Shown: one piece after another, positions 18,741-28,833 of the stretch | Layout of the letters: the number at the start of each line of letters is the position of its first letter | Numbering within the stretch: the stretch's first letter is position 1 | NCBI GenBank assembly: GCA_018401555.1 | Contig: JAGYKP010000086.1 | Location: 168,049 to 232,048 of the forward strand | Origin: Halomonas sp. | Lineage (GTDB): Bacteria; Pseudomonadota; Gammaproteobacteria; Pseudomonadales; Halomonadaceae | Reading direction: 5' to 3' | DNA length: 64,000 nucleotides | The notes under the pieces: model-generated | Database searches by the model: none | The model's input: only the letters and a program-made list of their open reading frames with translations | What the model was told of the DNA's origin: nothing | Made by a program: the position numbers and the translations under genes

Positions 18741-19943
18741 CTAGAGGCCCAGACGGCCGGCCACGTAGTCGGCATCCTTGTCGCCGCGGCCGGAGAGGTT
18801 GACCAGGATATGCTGGTCGGCGGGCAGTTTCGGCGCCTCGCGCATCGCCCAGGCCACGGCATGGGCACTCTCCAGCGCCGGGATGATGCCCTCGACCCGG
18901 GACAGGGTCAGGAAGGCCTCCAGGCACTCATTGTCGCTGGCGCTCTGGTAATCGACCCGGCCCAGCTCCTTGAGGTAGCTGTGCTGGGGCCCCACACCCG
19001 GGTAGTCGAGGCCCGAGGCGATGGAGTGCACCGGCATGGGATTGCCCTCTTCGTCTTCCAGCACGTAGCAGGCCATGCCATGGAGCTCGCCGGGCTTGCC
19101 GAGCGTCAGGGTCGCGGAGTGGCGCTGGGTGTCGAGGCCCTCGCCGGCGGGCTCCACGCCCACCAGGTGCACGCTCTCGTCTTCTAGGAAGGCGGTGAAC
19201 ATGCCCATGGCATTGGAGCCGCCGCCCACGCAGGCGGTGACGTGGTCCGGCAGGCGGCCGTGACGCGCCAGGAACTGCTCGCGCGCCTCGCGACCGATGA
19301 TCGACTGGAAATCGCGCACCATCTTCGGGAAGGGGTGCGGCCCCACCACCGAGCCGATGGCGTAGATGAAGTGCTGCGGATCCTTGAGATACTCCTCGAA
19401 GGCGCTGTCCACGGCATCCTTGAGGGTCGCCGTGCCACGCGTCACCGGGATCAAGGTGGCCCCCAGGATCTTCATCTTGGTGACGTTGGGATGCTCCTTC
19501 TCGATATCCACCTGCCCCATGTGGATCTCGCAGGGGATGCCCACCAGCGCGCAGGCGGTGGCCAGGGCCACGCCGTGCTGGCCGGCACCGGTCTCGGCGA
19601 TCACCTTGGTCTTGCCCATGAACTTGGCGAGCAGCGCCTCGCCCAGACAGTGATTGATCTTGTGGGCACCGGTGTGGTTCAGGTCCTCGCGCTTGAGGTG
19701 AATCTGGGCGCCGCCCAGCTTCTCGGAGAGCCGCCGGGCATGGAAGATCGGGCTGGGACGCCCCACGTAGTCGGCGAACAGCTCGGCCAGCTCCTGTCGG
19801 AAATCATCACGGCCGCGGATCTCCTCGTAGGCGGCGTCGATCTCGTCCATCACCGCCTTGAGCTCGGGGGGAATCAGCTGGCCGCCGAAGCGGCCGAAGT
19901 AGCCCCGGGCATCGGGGAGGTTGGCATAGGGGGAAGCACTCAT
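18741..19943 (-). CDS. trpB: tryptophan synthase beta chain
   Basis: A 400-residue PLP enzyme that joins indole and serine to give tryptophan. The PLP lysine is in HTGAHKIN (residues about 84-91), the catalytic glutamate region is ETGAGQHG, and the phosphate-binding glycine loop is [10 protein letters not shown]. The full length matches the family. The variant segment [20 protein letters not shown] differs from the main E. coli type. Neither trpA nor trpF is adjacent, which is unusual for TrpB. It may be a second copy, or serve indole salvage. The gene is flanked by unrelated genes. Confidence 0.93.
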   Translation of the reverse strand: MSASPYANLPDARGYFGRFGGQLIPPELKAVMDEIDAAYEEIRGRDDFRQELAELFADYVGRPSPIFHARRLSEKLGGAQIHLKREDLNHTGAHKINHCLGEALLAKFMGKTKVIAETGAGQHGVALATACALVGIPCEIHMGQVDIEKEHPNVTKMKILGATLIPVTRGTATLKDAVDSAFEEYLKDPQHFIYAIGSVVGPHPFPKMVRDFQSIIGREAREQFLARHGRLPDHVTACVGGGSNAMGMFTAFLEDESVHLVGVEPAGEGLDTQRHSATLTLGKPGELHGMACYVLEDEEGNPMPVHSIASGLDYPGVGPQHSYLKELGRVDYQSASDNECLEAFLTLSRVEGIIPALESAHAVAWAMREAPKLPADQHILVNLSGRGDKDADYVAGRLGL

Positions 19944-20033
19944 GGTATCGAACCTGCAGGCAAGAAAATCGTGGCAGATATCCTGCCCGCAGGCGACGAG
20001 GCTGTCGAGGCGACCTTCGGCGACGCCCGCAAG

Positions 20034-20073
20034 GCGCGTCAGCGCGTCAGCGCGTCAGCGCGTCAGCGCGTCC
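20034..20073. repeat. tandem 8-bp repeat covering the esterase stop codon
   Basis: Four perfect copies of GCGCGTCA and a fifth with one change (GCGCGTCC) lie head to tail. The minus-strand stop codon of the esterase gene (20063-20065) falls within the array. Because the unit is 8 bases, copy-number slippage could change which frame terminates or leave only a short tail. Confidence 0.85.
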
Positions 20074-20740
20074 AGCGCGCCAGGCGCTTGCCGAGCCAGT
20101 GACCGATGTCCGCCACCTGCTGGGGGCAGACCGCATGCGCCATGGGATACTGGCGATAGTGGGCCGGGTAGCCCAGGCGCTTGACCGTCTCGAAGCCCGC
20201 CTTGCCCAGTGCTTCTGGTACCACCGGGTCGAAGCTACCGTGGTGCACCTCGATTGGCAGCTCGCGGTTGGCCTCGGCCAGCTCGATGCTCTCGGCGGTG
20301 GCGAAGTAGGTGGAGAGCGCCAGCAGGCCGCCCAGGGGCTGGTCGAAGGAGAGTGCGGCCTGGTAGGCCACCGCACCGCCCTGGGAGAAACCGGCCAGGA
20401 TGATGCGGCGACTGTCGATGCCGAGACCGACCTGTTCGCGTACCAGCGCCTGGATGCGCTGGGCCGAGGCCAGCAGCTGCGCCTCATCGACACGACGGTC
20501 GAGGCTCATCTCCTTGATGTCATACCAGGCCGGCATCACCATGCCACCGTTGATGGTCACCGGCAGGCGCGGCGCATGGGGCAGGATGAAGCGCACGCTG
20601 GCATCGCCCGGCAGCGACAGGGCCGGTATCAGCGGCTCGAAGTCGCGACCATCGGCGCCCAGGCCATGGAGGATGAACACGCAGGCGTCGGCGGGCTTGC
20701 TGCCCTTGGGGTCGATGATCAGCTCACCGGGTTCGCTCAT
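20063..20740 (-). CDS. alpha/beta-hydrolase, carboxylesterase/phospholipase type (YpfH/EstB-like)
   Basis: A 225-residue cytosolic serine esterase. The catalytic triad is visible: Ser in LAGFSQGGAVA, Asp in HHGSFDPVVP, and His in YPMAHAVCP. FILHGLGADGRDFEPL supplies the oxyanion loop. The start at 20740 (MSEPGEL) has GGAG 10 bases upstream and is preferred over an earlier ATG. Length is normal for the family. The 3' end lies in a tandem 8-bp repeat. The substrate is unknown; relatives act on short acyl esters. Confidence 0.88.
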   Translation of the reverse strand: MSEPGELIIDPKGSKPADACVFILHGLGADGRDFEPLIPALSLPGDASVRFILPHAPRLPVTINGGMVMPAWYDIKEMSLDRRVDEAQLLASAQRIQALVREQVGLGIDSRRIILAGFSQGGAVAYQAALSFDQPLGGLLALSTYFATAESIELAEANRELPIEVHHGSFDPVVPEALGKAGFETVKRLGYPAHYRQYPMAHAVCPQQVADIGHWLGKRLARWTR

Positions 20741-20826
20741 GGGAATTCGTCTCCAGCGGGGAAAGGGCATCACCCTAGCGCAATGCGCCGAGGCTGGCCA
20801 TCGTGGGCCAGGGGCCCAGACAGCAG

Positions 20827-20850
20827 AAAGGCCCGCCGTGGCGAGCCTTT
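20827..20850 (-). terminator. rho-independent terminator of the cold-shock gene
   Basis: On the minus strand AAAGGC-TC-GCC-AC-GGC-GG-GCCTTT forms a near-perfect stem about 40 bases past the csp stop and is followed by CTG rather than a long T run. The flanking A and T bases are part of the stem, as in typical terminators. Confidence 0.7.
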
Positions 20851-20889
20851 CATCGACTGCAGGGCAGTCACATCATGATCGATCGACGT

Positions 20890-21096
20890 TCAGTCGATGA
20901 GCTTGATGTTGGAGGCCTGGAGGCCCTTCTTGCCCTGAGTGACCTCGAAGGAGACCTTCTGGCCGTCCTGCAGGGTCTTGAAGCCGTCGGCCTGGATCTC
21001 GGAGAAGTGCGCGAACAGGTCGTCGCCGTTATCGTCCGGAGAGATGAAGCCGTAGCCCTTGGTGTCATTGAACCACTTGACGGTACCGGTAGCCAT
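20890..21096 (-). CDS. cold-shock protein, CspA family
   Basis: A 68-residue single-stranded nucleic acid-binding protein with the OB-fold motifs RNP1 (KGYGFISP, residues 13-20) and RNP2 (LFAHFS, residues 27-32). Full length matches the family. The start has AGAGGA about 8 bases upstream. About 200 bases of leader, less GC-rich and holding a CGGGT/ACCCG hairpin at 21130-21142, separate it from the next gene, consistent with the long regulated leaders of csp genes. Whether this copy is cold-induced cannot be told. Confidence 0.95.
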   Translation of the reverse strand: MATGTVKWFNDTKGYGFISPDDNGDDLFAHFSEIQADGFKTLQDGQKVSFEVTQGKKGLQASNIKLID

Positions 21097-21308
21097 TATC
21101 GAATTCCTCTAATAGCGTTTTGATTTTGCCGGGTAATACCCGAGTTGCAGTGGGTAAAACAAGAAACGTTCCCGGGAAAATCGAGGCGCTAGAGCGTTCG
21201 ATGCCTACCTGGGGTGTTACGACTTGCTAACCAACTGCGCGCAGCATGCGCCCTCGGCGGGCGCACGTCAAACACTATTTGCCTCGCGTGACCGGAAAGT
21301 GACACGGC

Positions 21309-22957
21309 TCACTCCCCGGCCAGGATCCAGCGTGCCGCCTTCTCGGCGATCATCAGCGTCGGCGAGTTGGTATTGCCGCTGGTGATGGTGGGCATCACGC
21401 TGGCATCCACCACCCGCAGCCCCGCCACGCCACGCACCCGCAGGTGCGGATCCACCACCGCCAAGGGATCGTCGTCGCGCCCCATCCTGGCCGTGCCCAC
21501 CGGATGGAAGATCGTCGTGCCGATATCGCCGGCCAGGCGCGCCAGGTCGTCGTCGCTCTGGTACTCGAGCCCGGGCTTGAACTCCTCGGGAGAGTACCTG
21601 GCGAAGGCCGGCTGGGAGGCGATACGCCGGGTGACGCGCAGCGAATCCGCTGCCACCTTGCGATCCTCGGGCGTGCTCAGGTAGTTGGGCGCGATGGCCG
21701 GTGCCTGGCGCGGGTCACGGCTCTTGATGCGCACCGTACCGCGGCTGGTGGGGTTGAGATTGCACACGCTGGCGGTGATCGCCGGGAAGTCATGCAGGGG
21801 CTGCCCGAACGCCGGGAGACTCAGCGGCTGCACGTGATACTCGATATTGGGATGGGTGAACTCGTCGCTGCTGCGGGTGAAGGCGCACAGCTGGGAGGGC
21901 GCCATGCTCATGGGGCCGGAGCGCTTGAGCAGATACTCCAGCCCGATCATCGCCTTGCCCACCAGGGAGTTGGCCATGGTGTTCAGCGTCTTGGCCCCCT
22001 TGACCTTGTAGACCGAGCGGATCTGCAGGTGGTCCTGCAGGTTCTCGCCCACCCCGGGCAGGTCCACCACCAGCGGAATCTCGTGCTCGGCCAGCAACCC
22101 GGCCGGGCCGATACCCGGAGAGCTGCAGCAGCTGGGGGCGAGCCGATCGCCCCGGCGGCCAGGGATAACCTCGCGCCCGGCGCGAGCCAGCGACTCCTTT
22201 CCACCGCGCAACACGCGCACCCCACTCGCCCTGGGCTCGCCGCCCTCGTCGGCGACCTCCAGCCCCAGCACCTGGGTGGAGTGCCACAAAGTCAGGTTGT
22301 CACGCTTCTCGGCCCCGCGCAGGAAGGCCTTGCTGGTGTTCCAGCGGAAGCCACGACGCTGGTTGACCTCGAAGTAGTCGACCCCTCGTTGTCGCCGCGG
22401 TTGAAGTCCCGGGTGCGTGGGATGCCGGCCTCCACTGCCGCGGTGGCGAAGTCATCCAGCACCTGCCAGTTGAGGCGCTGCTTCTCCACCCGCCACTCGC
22501 CGCCGTGGCCATGGAAGGCGGCGTGCTCGGGGTCGGCATCACCGTCCTCATCCAGGCGATGATGGTCCTCGTGGCGCTTGAAGTCCGGCAGGCAGTTTTC
22601 CCAGCGCCACTCGGGCTCGCCGGTCAGCTCGGCCCAGCCGTCATAGTCACGGGCCTGGCCGCGCAGATAGAGCATGCCGTTGATGCTCGAGCAGCCGCCC
22701 AGGGTCTTGCCCCGCGGGTAGATCAGCGAACGGCCGTTGAGGCCGGCATCCGGCTCGGTGCGAAACCGCCAGTCGGTGCGCGGGTTGTCGATGCAGTAGA
22801 GGTAGCCCACCGGAATATGGATCCAGTGGTAGTTGTCGCGGCTGCCCGCCTCGATCAGCAGCACCCGGTTGGCTGGGTCGGCACTGAGGCGGTTGGCCAG
22901 CAGGCAGCCGGCGGTGCCGGCGCCTACCACGATATAGTCGAATTCCTGTTCCGCCAT
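21309..22957 (-). CDS. GMC-family FAD dehydrogenase, probable 3-hydroxypropionate dehydrogenase (HpdH/DddA-like); frameshifted
   Basis: About 548 residues. The N-terminal FAD-binding motif is VVGAGTAGCLLANRL. RGKTLGGCSSINGMLYLRG is the GMC signature 1. The C-terminal catalytic histidine is in HPVGTARMG and the Asn in TSGNTNSPT. Breaks occur near 22385, 22290 and 22130, with both sides clearly GMC. Relatives are annotated choline dehydrogenase. The next gene on the same strand is an MmsA-type dehydrogenase, and a LysR gene diverges beyond it. That trio matches the DddA-DddC and HpdH-MmsA-HpdR arrangement that turns 3-hydroxypropionate into acetyl-CoA via malonate semialdehyde. No betB or betI is adjacent, so choline is less likely. 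Confidence 0.75.
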
Positions 22958-22995
22958 GGCGTACTCTCGGTGATGACTTCACTCGAGGCTGTTCC

Positions 22996-23086
22996 GGAGA
23001 CGACGTTGCGAGGAGGCGCTGTGAACCCATCCCTGGGCGCTACCGATGCCATCCCTGGCATAGGACCTCCTCTTCACGTCGTCCCC
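22996..23086. repeat. dispersed inverted-repeat element, short copy
   Basis: The two 21-base ends pair with each other at 17 positions (arms start GGAGACGACG and end with its complement CGTCGTCCCC). The inner part begins CGCTGTGAACCCATCCCTGG and is almost identical over 34 bases to the copy at 31146-31315. It lies between the GMC and MmsA genes. It resembles a REP- or MITE-like element with no coding capacity. Confidence 0.75.
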
Positions 23087-23118
23087 GGCGCCTCTCGTTC
23101 ATTCGATGATCGGCAGCC

Positions 23119-24632
23119 TTACTTATGGGTCGGCATGGCGAACTCGGCGCCGGCATCGATGGAGTCGGACCAGCGCTGCATGATCGACTTCTGCTTGGTG
23201 TAGAAGCGTACACCCTCCTCGCCGTAGGCGTGGGTGTCGCCGAACAGCGAGCGCTTCCAGCCGCCGAAGCCGTGCCACGCCATGGGCACCGGAATCGGCA
23301 CGTTGATCCCCACCATGCCCACCTGGATGCGCCGCCCGAACTCGCGGGCCACGCTGCCGCTCTCGGTGAAGCAGCTGACCCCGTTGCCGAACTCGTGGGC
23401 GTTGATCAGCTCGATGGCGGTGGCCACGTCCGGCACCCGCACGCAGACCAGCACCGGGCCGAAGATCTCCTCCCGGTAGATGGTCATCTCCGGGGTGACG
23501 TGGTCGAACAGGGTACCGCCCATCCAGAAGCCGTCGGCGCAGCCTTCACCGGTAGCCGAGGAGTCGAACTCGCGGCCATCGACCACCAGCTCGGCGCCTT
23601 CCTCCAGCCCCTTGGCGATGTAGCCGGTGATGCGTTCGTGGGCCTGGCGAGTGACGATGGGGCCCATCTCGGCATCCAGCTGCATGCCATCCTTCACCTT
23701 GAGCGCACGTGCGCGCTCGGCCAGGCGCGGCACCAGCTCATCGCCCACATCGCCCACCAGCACCGCCACGCTGATCGCCATGCAGCGCTCGCCGGCGGAG
23801 CCATAGGCCGCGCCGATCAGCGCATCCACCGCCTTGTCGAGGTCGGCGTCGGGCATCACCACCATATGGTTCTTGGCCCCGCCCAGCGCCTGGACGCGCT
23901 TGCCATGGCGCGCGCCACGCTCGTAGATCAGGTTGGCGATGGGCGTGGAGCCGACGAACGACAGCGCACGCACCTCGGGGTGGTCGATCAGCGCTTCCAC
24001 GCTCTCCTTGTCGCCCTGCACCACGTTGAACACGCCATCCGGCAAGCCCGGCCTGCTTGAGCAGGTCGGCGATCATCAGCGAGGCGCTGGGGTCCAGCGG
24101 GCTGGGCTTGAGGATGAAGGTGTTGCCGGTGGCGATGGCGACGGGGAACATCCACATCGGCACCATGGCGGGGAAGTTGAATGGGGTGATGCCGGCCACC
24201 ACGCCCAGCGGCTGGCGCATGGTCCAGTTGTCGATGCCGGTGCTCACCTGCTCGGTGTAGTCGCCCTTGAGCAGCTGCGGGATGCCGCAGGCGAACTCGA
24301 CGATATCGATGCCCCGGGCCACCTCGCCCTGGGCGTCGGTGAAGACCTTGCCGTGCTCCCGGGTGATCGCCTCGGCCAGGGCGTCCTTGTTGGCATTGAG
24401 CAGCTCGAGGAACTTGAACAGCACCCGGGCACGGCGGATGGGCGGGGTGTCGGCCCAGGCCGGAAAGGCCGCGGCGGCGGCGGTGACGGCGGTGTCCACA
24501 TCGGCGCCGCTGGCCAGCGCCACCTGGCCGGTGACCTCACCGGTAGCCGGGTTGGTGACCGGCTGGGTGCGGCCGGACTCCGCCGCCGGAGATTGCGCCG
24601 TTGATATAATGCTGGATGCTGACTGTACTCAT
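23119..24632 (-). CDS. mmsA: methylmalonate/malonate-semialdehyde dehydrogenase, CoA-acylating (frameshifted)
   Basis: About 505 residues of the aldehyde dehydrogenase fold. The start [15 protein letters not shown] at 24632 shifts frame near 24595, and a second break occurs near 24050, so three frames carry one protein. The catalytic cysteine is in [11 protein letters not shown]. The MmsA-type substrate region is [18 protein letters not shown] and [15 protein letters not shown], where Asn-His replaces the usual glutamate. It converts malonate or methylmalonate semialdehyde to acetyl- or propionyl-CoA with NAD+. Next to the GMC dehydrogenase it fits 3-hydroxypropionate breakdown; valine breakdown is the alternative. 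Confidence 0.9.
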
Positions 24633-24755
24633 GTCTCGCCTCGTCTTGTCGTGCGGGTATCCCCGGGGGATGGGACAGGGAGCCCGTATCATGGGGATGC
24701 AACCCTTCCAGACTAGCGTGCCGCCGGCCGGGATCAATTGAGAAATCCAAAAGCA

Positions 24756-24772
24756 CAGTATAAGTTTTACTG
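24756..24772. promoter_or_regulatory. candidate LysR-type operator between lysR and mmsA
   Basis: CAGTA-N7-TACTG is an inverted repeat of the T-N11-A type in the 164-bp divergent promoter region. A TATACT string on the minus strand overlaps it and could be the -10 element of the mmsA operon. This is a pattern match only. Confidence 0.4.
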
Positions 24773-24796
24773 ATATCACTCGAGCCGGAGCACCCC

Positions 24797-25710
24797 ATGG
24801 TGGACCTTCAGACCCTGCGCGCCTTCGTCAGCGTGGCCCGCGAGGGCAGCGTCTCCCGCGCCGCCGAGCATCTCCACCTGACCCAGCCCGCAATCAGCCT
24901 CAAGCTCAAGCAGCTCCAGCAGGAGGTCGGACTGCCCCTGTTCCGTCGCCGCCCCCAGGGGCTTACCCTCACCGAGGATGGCGAGGCGCTGCTGCCCGCC
25001 GCCGAAAAGGCGCTGGCCACCGCGGCTGCCTTCGAGCAGCAGGCCCGGGCGTTGCACAGTACCCTGCGCGGGCGACTGCGCATCGGCACCATCGTCGACC
25101 CCGAGTTCATCCGCCTGGGCGCCTTCCTGCACCGGCTGGTGGAGCGCGCCCCGCAACTGGAGACCGAACTGCACCACGGCATGAGCGGCAGCATGCTGGA
25201 CGCGCCTGGGCCGCGACGAACTCGACGTCGGCTTCTACCTGGCGCCGCCGGGCGAGGGGCCCGGCGAGCAGGCCGACACCATCGCCCACCGCGAGCTGAC
25301 CCACTTCGACTACCGCGTGATCGCCCCGGCGGGCTGGGGCAGTCGCCTGGCCAGGGGCGGACTGGATCCGGCTGGCCGGCCTGCCGTGGATCGTCACGCC
25401 TCCCGACTCGGTGCATCACCGCCTGCTGGCGGGGGTGCTTGCCCCCCGGGGCTCGCGCCGCGCGGGGTGGCGCGGGTCGACCAGGAGGCCTGCATGCTCG
25501 ACCTGGTGCGCGCCGGCGTGGGGCTGAGCCTGGCGCGGGACACCCTGGCCATGACCGAGCGCCAGGGAGCGCGGCCTGGCGCTTGCCGAGGGGATCCACC
25601 TGCCCTGCGCGCTGTGCTTCCTGTGGCCCCGGGGCGCGCGAGAGGAGGAGCCGGTGATCGCCGAGGCCCTCTCGGCCCTGGAGGCGGTCTGGGGACGCCC
25701 CGGCACCTGA
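24797..25710 (+). CDS. LysR-family regulator, HpdR-like (frameshifted)
   Basis: About 304 residues. The winged helix-turn-helix is intact at residues 1-60 (GSVSRAAEHLHLTQPAISLKLKQL). The effector domain is split over frames by breaks near 25203, 25350 and 25568. Segments DELDVGFYLAPPGEG, LAGLPWIVTPPDSVHHRL and DLVRAGVGLSLARDTLAM show it is one protein, ending ALEAVWGRPGT at 25710. It is transcribed away from mmsA across 164 bases, the usual setting for a LysR controlling its neighbour. An inducer such as 3-hydroxypropionate is inferred from the neighbours only. Confidence 0.8.
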
Positions 25711-25782
25711 AGGCGCCTTCGACATCGCGTCGGCGGCGGCGCATCATGACGCCTTTCCGACTAACGACGCCGCGACCTCGAC

Positions 25783-26357
25783 ATGAGCCACGACACCACC
25801 CAACTGAATCGCCAGCGCAACCACTTCGCCGGCCACGACGCCATCTGGCTGTTCGGCTACGGCTCGCTGATCTGGAAGGCCGACTTTCCTTATCTCGAAC
25901 GCCGCCCGGCGCATATCCATGGCTGGGTACGGCGCTTCTGGCAGGGCTCCCACGACCATCGCGGCACCCCGGAGGCCCCCGGTCGGGTCGTCACCCTGGT
26001 GCGCGAACCCGGAGCGGTCTGCCATGGCATGGCCTACCGCATCACCCCCGAGGTGCTGGCGCCGCTGGATGTGCGCGAGAAGAATGGCTATCTGCGCGAG
26101 GTGACCACCCTGTGCTTCGACGATGCCGCCGGCGGCTCACGCCGAGGGGCTGATTCTACCTGGCCAGCGCCGACAACGCCGCCTACCTCGGCGATGCGCC
26201 GCTGGACACCATCGCCGAGCAGATCGCCACCGCCCACGGCCCCAGCGGTCCCAACCGCGACTACCTGGTCAACCTGGCGGCGGCGCTGCGCGCCCTCGAC
26301 GTCGAGGATGACCACGTCTTCGCCCTGACTGCGCGGCTGCCCGGGGAGCGCGACTGA
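25783..26357 (+). CDS. chaC: ChaC-type gamma-glutamylcyclotransferase (frameshifted)
   Basis: About 190 residues. Predicted to cleave glutathione to 5-oxoproline and Cys-Gly. The substrate-binding loop is [13 protein letters not shown] (YGSL motif), and [25 protein letters not shown] text follows ([19 protein letters not shown]), with GMAYRI in the core strand. Two breaks between 26130 and 26160 shift the C-terminal third, which resumes as [18 protein letters not shown] and ends [10 protein letters not shown]. The stop overlaps the ATG of the TauE-type gene (TGATG), so the two are coupled. A link between glutathione turnover and the transporter is possible. Confidence 0.88.
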
Positions 26358-27138
26358 TGGCGGAGCTCGCGGCCTGGCAGTACCTGGCGATCGCCCTGAT
26401 CTTCGTGTGGAGCGGCTTCGTGCGCACCAGCCTGGGCTTCGGCGGGGCGGTGCTGTCGTTGCCCTTCCTGCTGCTGGTCCTCGACCAACCGCTGGTATTC
26501 CTGCCGATCATCGCCATCCAGCTGCTGATCTTCTCCAGCTGGATCGCCTGGAGCGGCCACCGCCAGCTGGTGGCCGAGAACGGCGGCCGCCCGCCAGCCG
26601 AGGGCAACATCGACTGGGCCTACCTGTGGGGGGCCATGAAGGTGATGATCGTGCCCAAGTTGATCGGGGTGGTGGGCCTGCTGACCCTGCCCGGCCACAT
26701 CATGACCGCTATCATCTTCGTGATCGTGATGGTCTACGCGGTGGGCTATGTGCTGGACAGGCCCTTTCGCAGCAACAGTCGCTGGGTCGATGCCCTGCTG
26801 CTGGCGCTGGGCGGCTACGTCAGCGGCACCTCGCTGATCGGCGCTCCCCTGATCGTGGCGGTATTCGCCACCCACGTAGCCACGCACCAGCTACGCGATA
26901 CGCTCTTCGTGCTGTGGTTCATCCTGGTGCTGATCAAGATGGTCTCCTTCCTGATCGCCGGGGTCGACCTTCAGTTGATCCACCAGCTGTGGCTGCTGCC
27001 CTGCGCCCTGGTGGGGCACCTGCTCGGCGAGCGCGCCCACCGCTACCTGGTGGCAGCCGCGCCAACCTCTACTTCCGGGTGCTGGGTGCCGTGCTGATCC
27101 TGGTCAGCGTGATAGGGCTGCTCACCTCCCTGCGTTGA
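26357..27138 (+). CDS. TauE/SafE-family membrane transporter (frameshifted near 3' end)
   Basis: About 260 residues and eight membrane helices, with the family repeats FVRTSLGFGGAVLSLPFLL and GYVSGTSLIGAPLIVAVFA. Members export or import small anions such as sulfite, sulfoacetate or taurine-related compounds. The frame breaks near 27058 and resumes as ANLYFRVLGAVLILVSVIGL, ending TSLR at 27138. It is coupled to ChaC, which frees cysteine from glutathione, so a sulfur-compound substrate is plausible but not proven. A strong terminator follows. Confidence 0.85.
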
Positions 27139-27153
27139 GCGCTAGACGGGAAG

Positions 27154-27182
27154 AGGGCCCGGCGCATCATGCGCCGGGCCCT
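27154..27182. terminator. strong bidirectional hairpin terminator
   Basis: AGGGCCCGGCGCA-TCA-TGCGCCGGGCCCT is a perfect 13-bp stem with a 3-base loop, placed 16 bases after the TauE-type stop and 48 bases before the convergent PepSY stop. CCTTAT follows on the plus strand. Confidence 0.85.
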
Positions 27183-27229
27183 CCTTATCTACTCTTGAGT
27201 CGCTGGCCGGGAGATGCCCCGGGAGCAGT

Positions 27230-27697
27230 TCAGTCGCGCTCGACCTCGAGCACCTCGCCGTCGCGGATCTTCACTTCCAGCTCACGGTCGTCGGCGTCGT
27301 AGCCCTCGATATCGATGCGGCCGTCACGCTCGGCCTGGAGCTCCTCGAACTCGGCCAGGCCCTCGGCCACGGCCAGCGCCATGGCGTCGCGCACCTCGGC
27401 CTCGGAGAGGCCCCAGGCACCGCCTTCGCGCTTCTTGCGCTCCTCCTTCAGGCTCTCGCCGCTGGCCAGGTCGAAGCTCACCTCGGCCTGCCACTCGTCG
27501 TCGAGCCAACCCTCGACCTCGACGCGGTCGTCGCGCTTCACCTCGATCTCCTCGAAGGTCTGGAAACCGAAATCACCGGCCTGGGCCAGCACCTCGTCGA
27601 GGCGCTCGGTGGCCAGGCGATCATCCGCGGCTTGGGCCAGGGTAGCAGCGCCCAGCAGGGCGGCCAGGGAAGCGGTCAGGATCATCTTGCGTTGCAT
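27230..27697 (-). CDS. periplasmic PepSY-domain protein
   Basis: A 155-residue exported protein (signal peptide residues 1-23, cut at AQA-A). Two acidic PepSY-like modules are seen: FQTFEEIEVKRDDRVEVEGW and FEELQAERDGRIDIEGY, each a helix then a short hairpin. KIRDGEVLEVERD closes the protein. Such proteins often accompany envelope-stress two-component systems. It converges on the TauE-type gene and diverges from a second PepSY gene at 27809, which precedes a response regulator. Function beyond periplasmic sensing or inhibition is unknown. Confidence 0.8.
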   Translation of the reverse strand: MQRKMILTASLAALLGAATLAQAADDRLATERLDEVLAQAGDFGFQTFEEIEVKRDDRVEVEGWLDDEWQAEVSFDLASGESLKEERKKREGGAWGLSEAEVRDAMALAVAEGLAEFEELQAERDGRIDIEGYDADDRELEVKIRDGEVLEVERD

Positions 27698-27808
27698 GGG
27701 TCATTCCTCTTTCTGTGGGGTACGGAGCCATTACACGCCATGCGACCTTGCCCCAGGGTGACGCCAGCATTCATGCTCTGTTCATGTTCGGCCTGGCACC
27801 CTGTGAGC

Positions 27809-28161
27809 ATGATGACAACCTCCCTGTTTTCCCGTCCGGGCCTGCCATCCCTGGCCGCCCTCCTCGCCCTGCTGACCGCCGCCCCCGCAGCGGCGGATGA
27901 GCACTGGCACGACCTCCACGAGGCGGTACGCGAGGAGCGGATCGTGCCGCTGCCCTCGCTGCTTGACTGGCTGGAGGCCCGCTTTGAAGGCCAGGTGCTC
28001 GAGGTGGAGCTGGAGCGCGATGACGGCCGCCTAGCCTACGAGGTCGAGATGCTCGGCCCCGACGGCCAGGTGGTGGAGTTCGAGTTCGACGCCGAGAGCG
28101 GTGAGCTGGTCGGCATGGAAGGGGTGAAGATCGATGCCATGCGCCGCCGCGAGGTGACACC

Positions 28162-28165
<4 letters not shown>
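27809..28165 (+). CDS. periplasmic PepSY-domain protein, first gene of a two-component operon
   Basis: A 118-residue exported protein with signal peptide LAALLALLTAAPAAA-D. One PepSY module follows (LPSLLDWLEARFEGQVLEVE, GQVVEFEFDAESGELVGMEG). Its TGA overlaps the ATG of the response-regulator gene (ATGA), so it is co-translated with the two-component pair. That coupling suggests a periplasmic ligand or modulator of the kinase. The start is at 27809 or 27812; no strong ribosome site is visible for either. Confidence 0.8.

Positions 28166-28829
<664 letters not shown>

Positions 28830-28833
<4 letters not shown>

Noticed and set aside
20034-20073. CRISPR-like array
   Set aside because: Units are 8 bp with no spacers and no cas gene is nearby.
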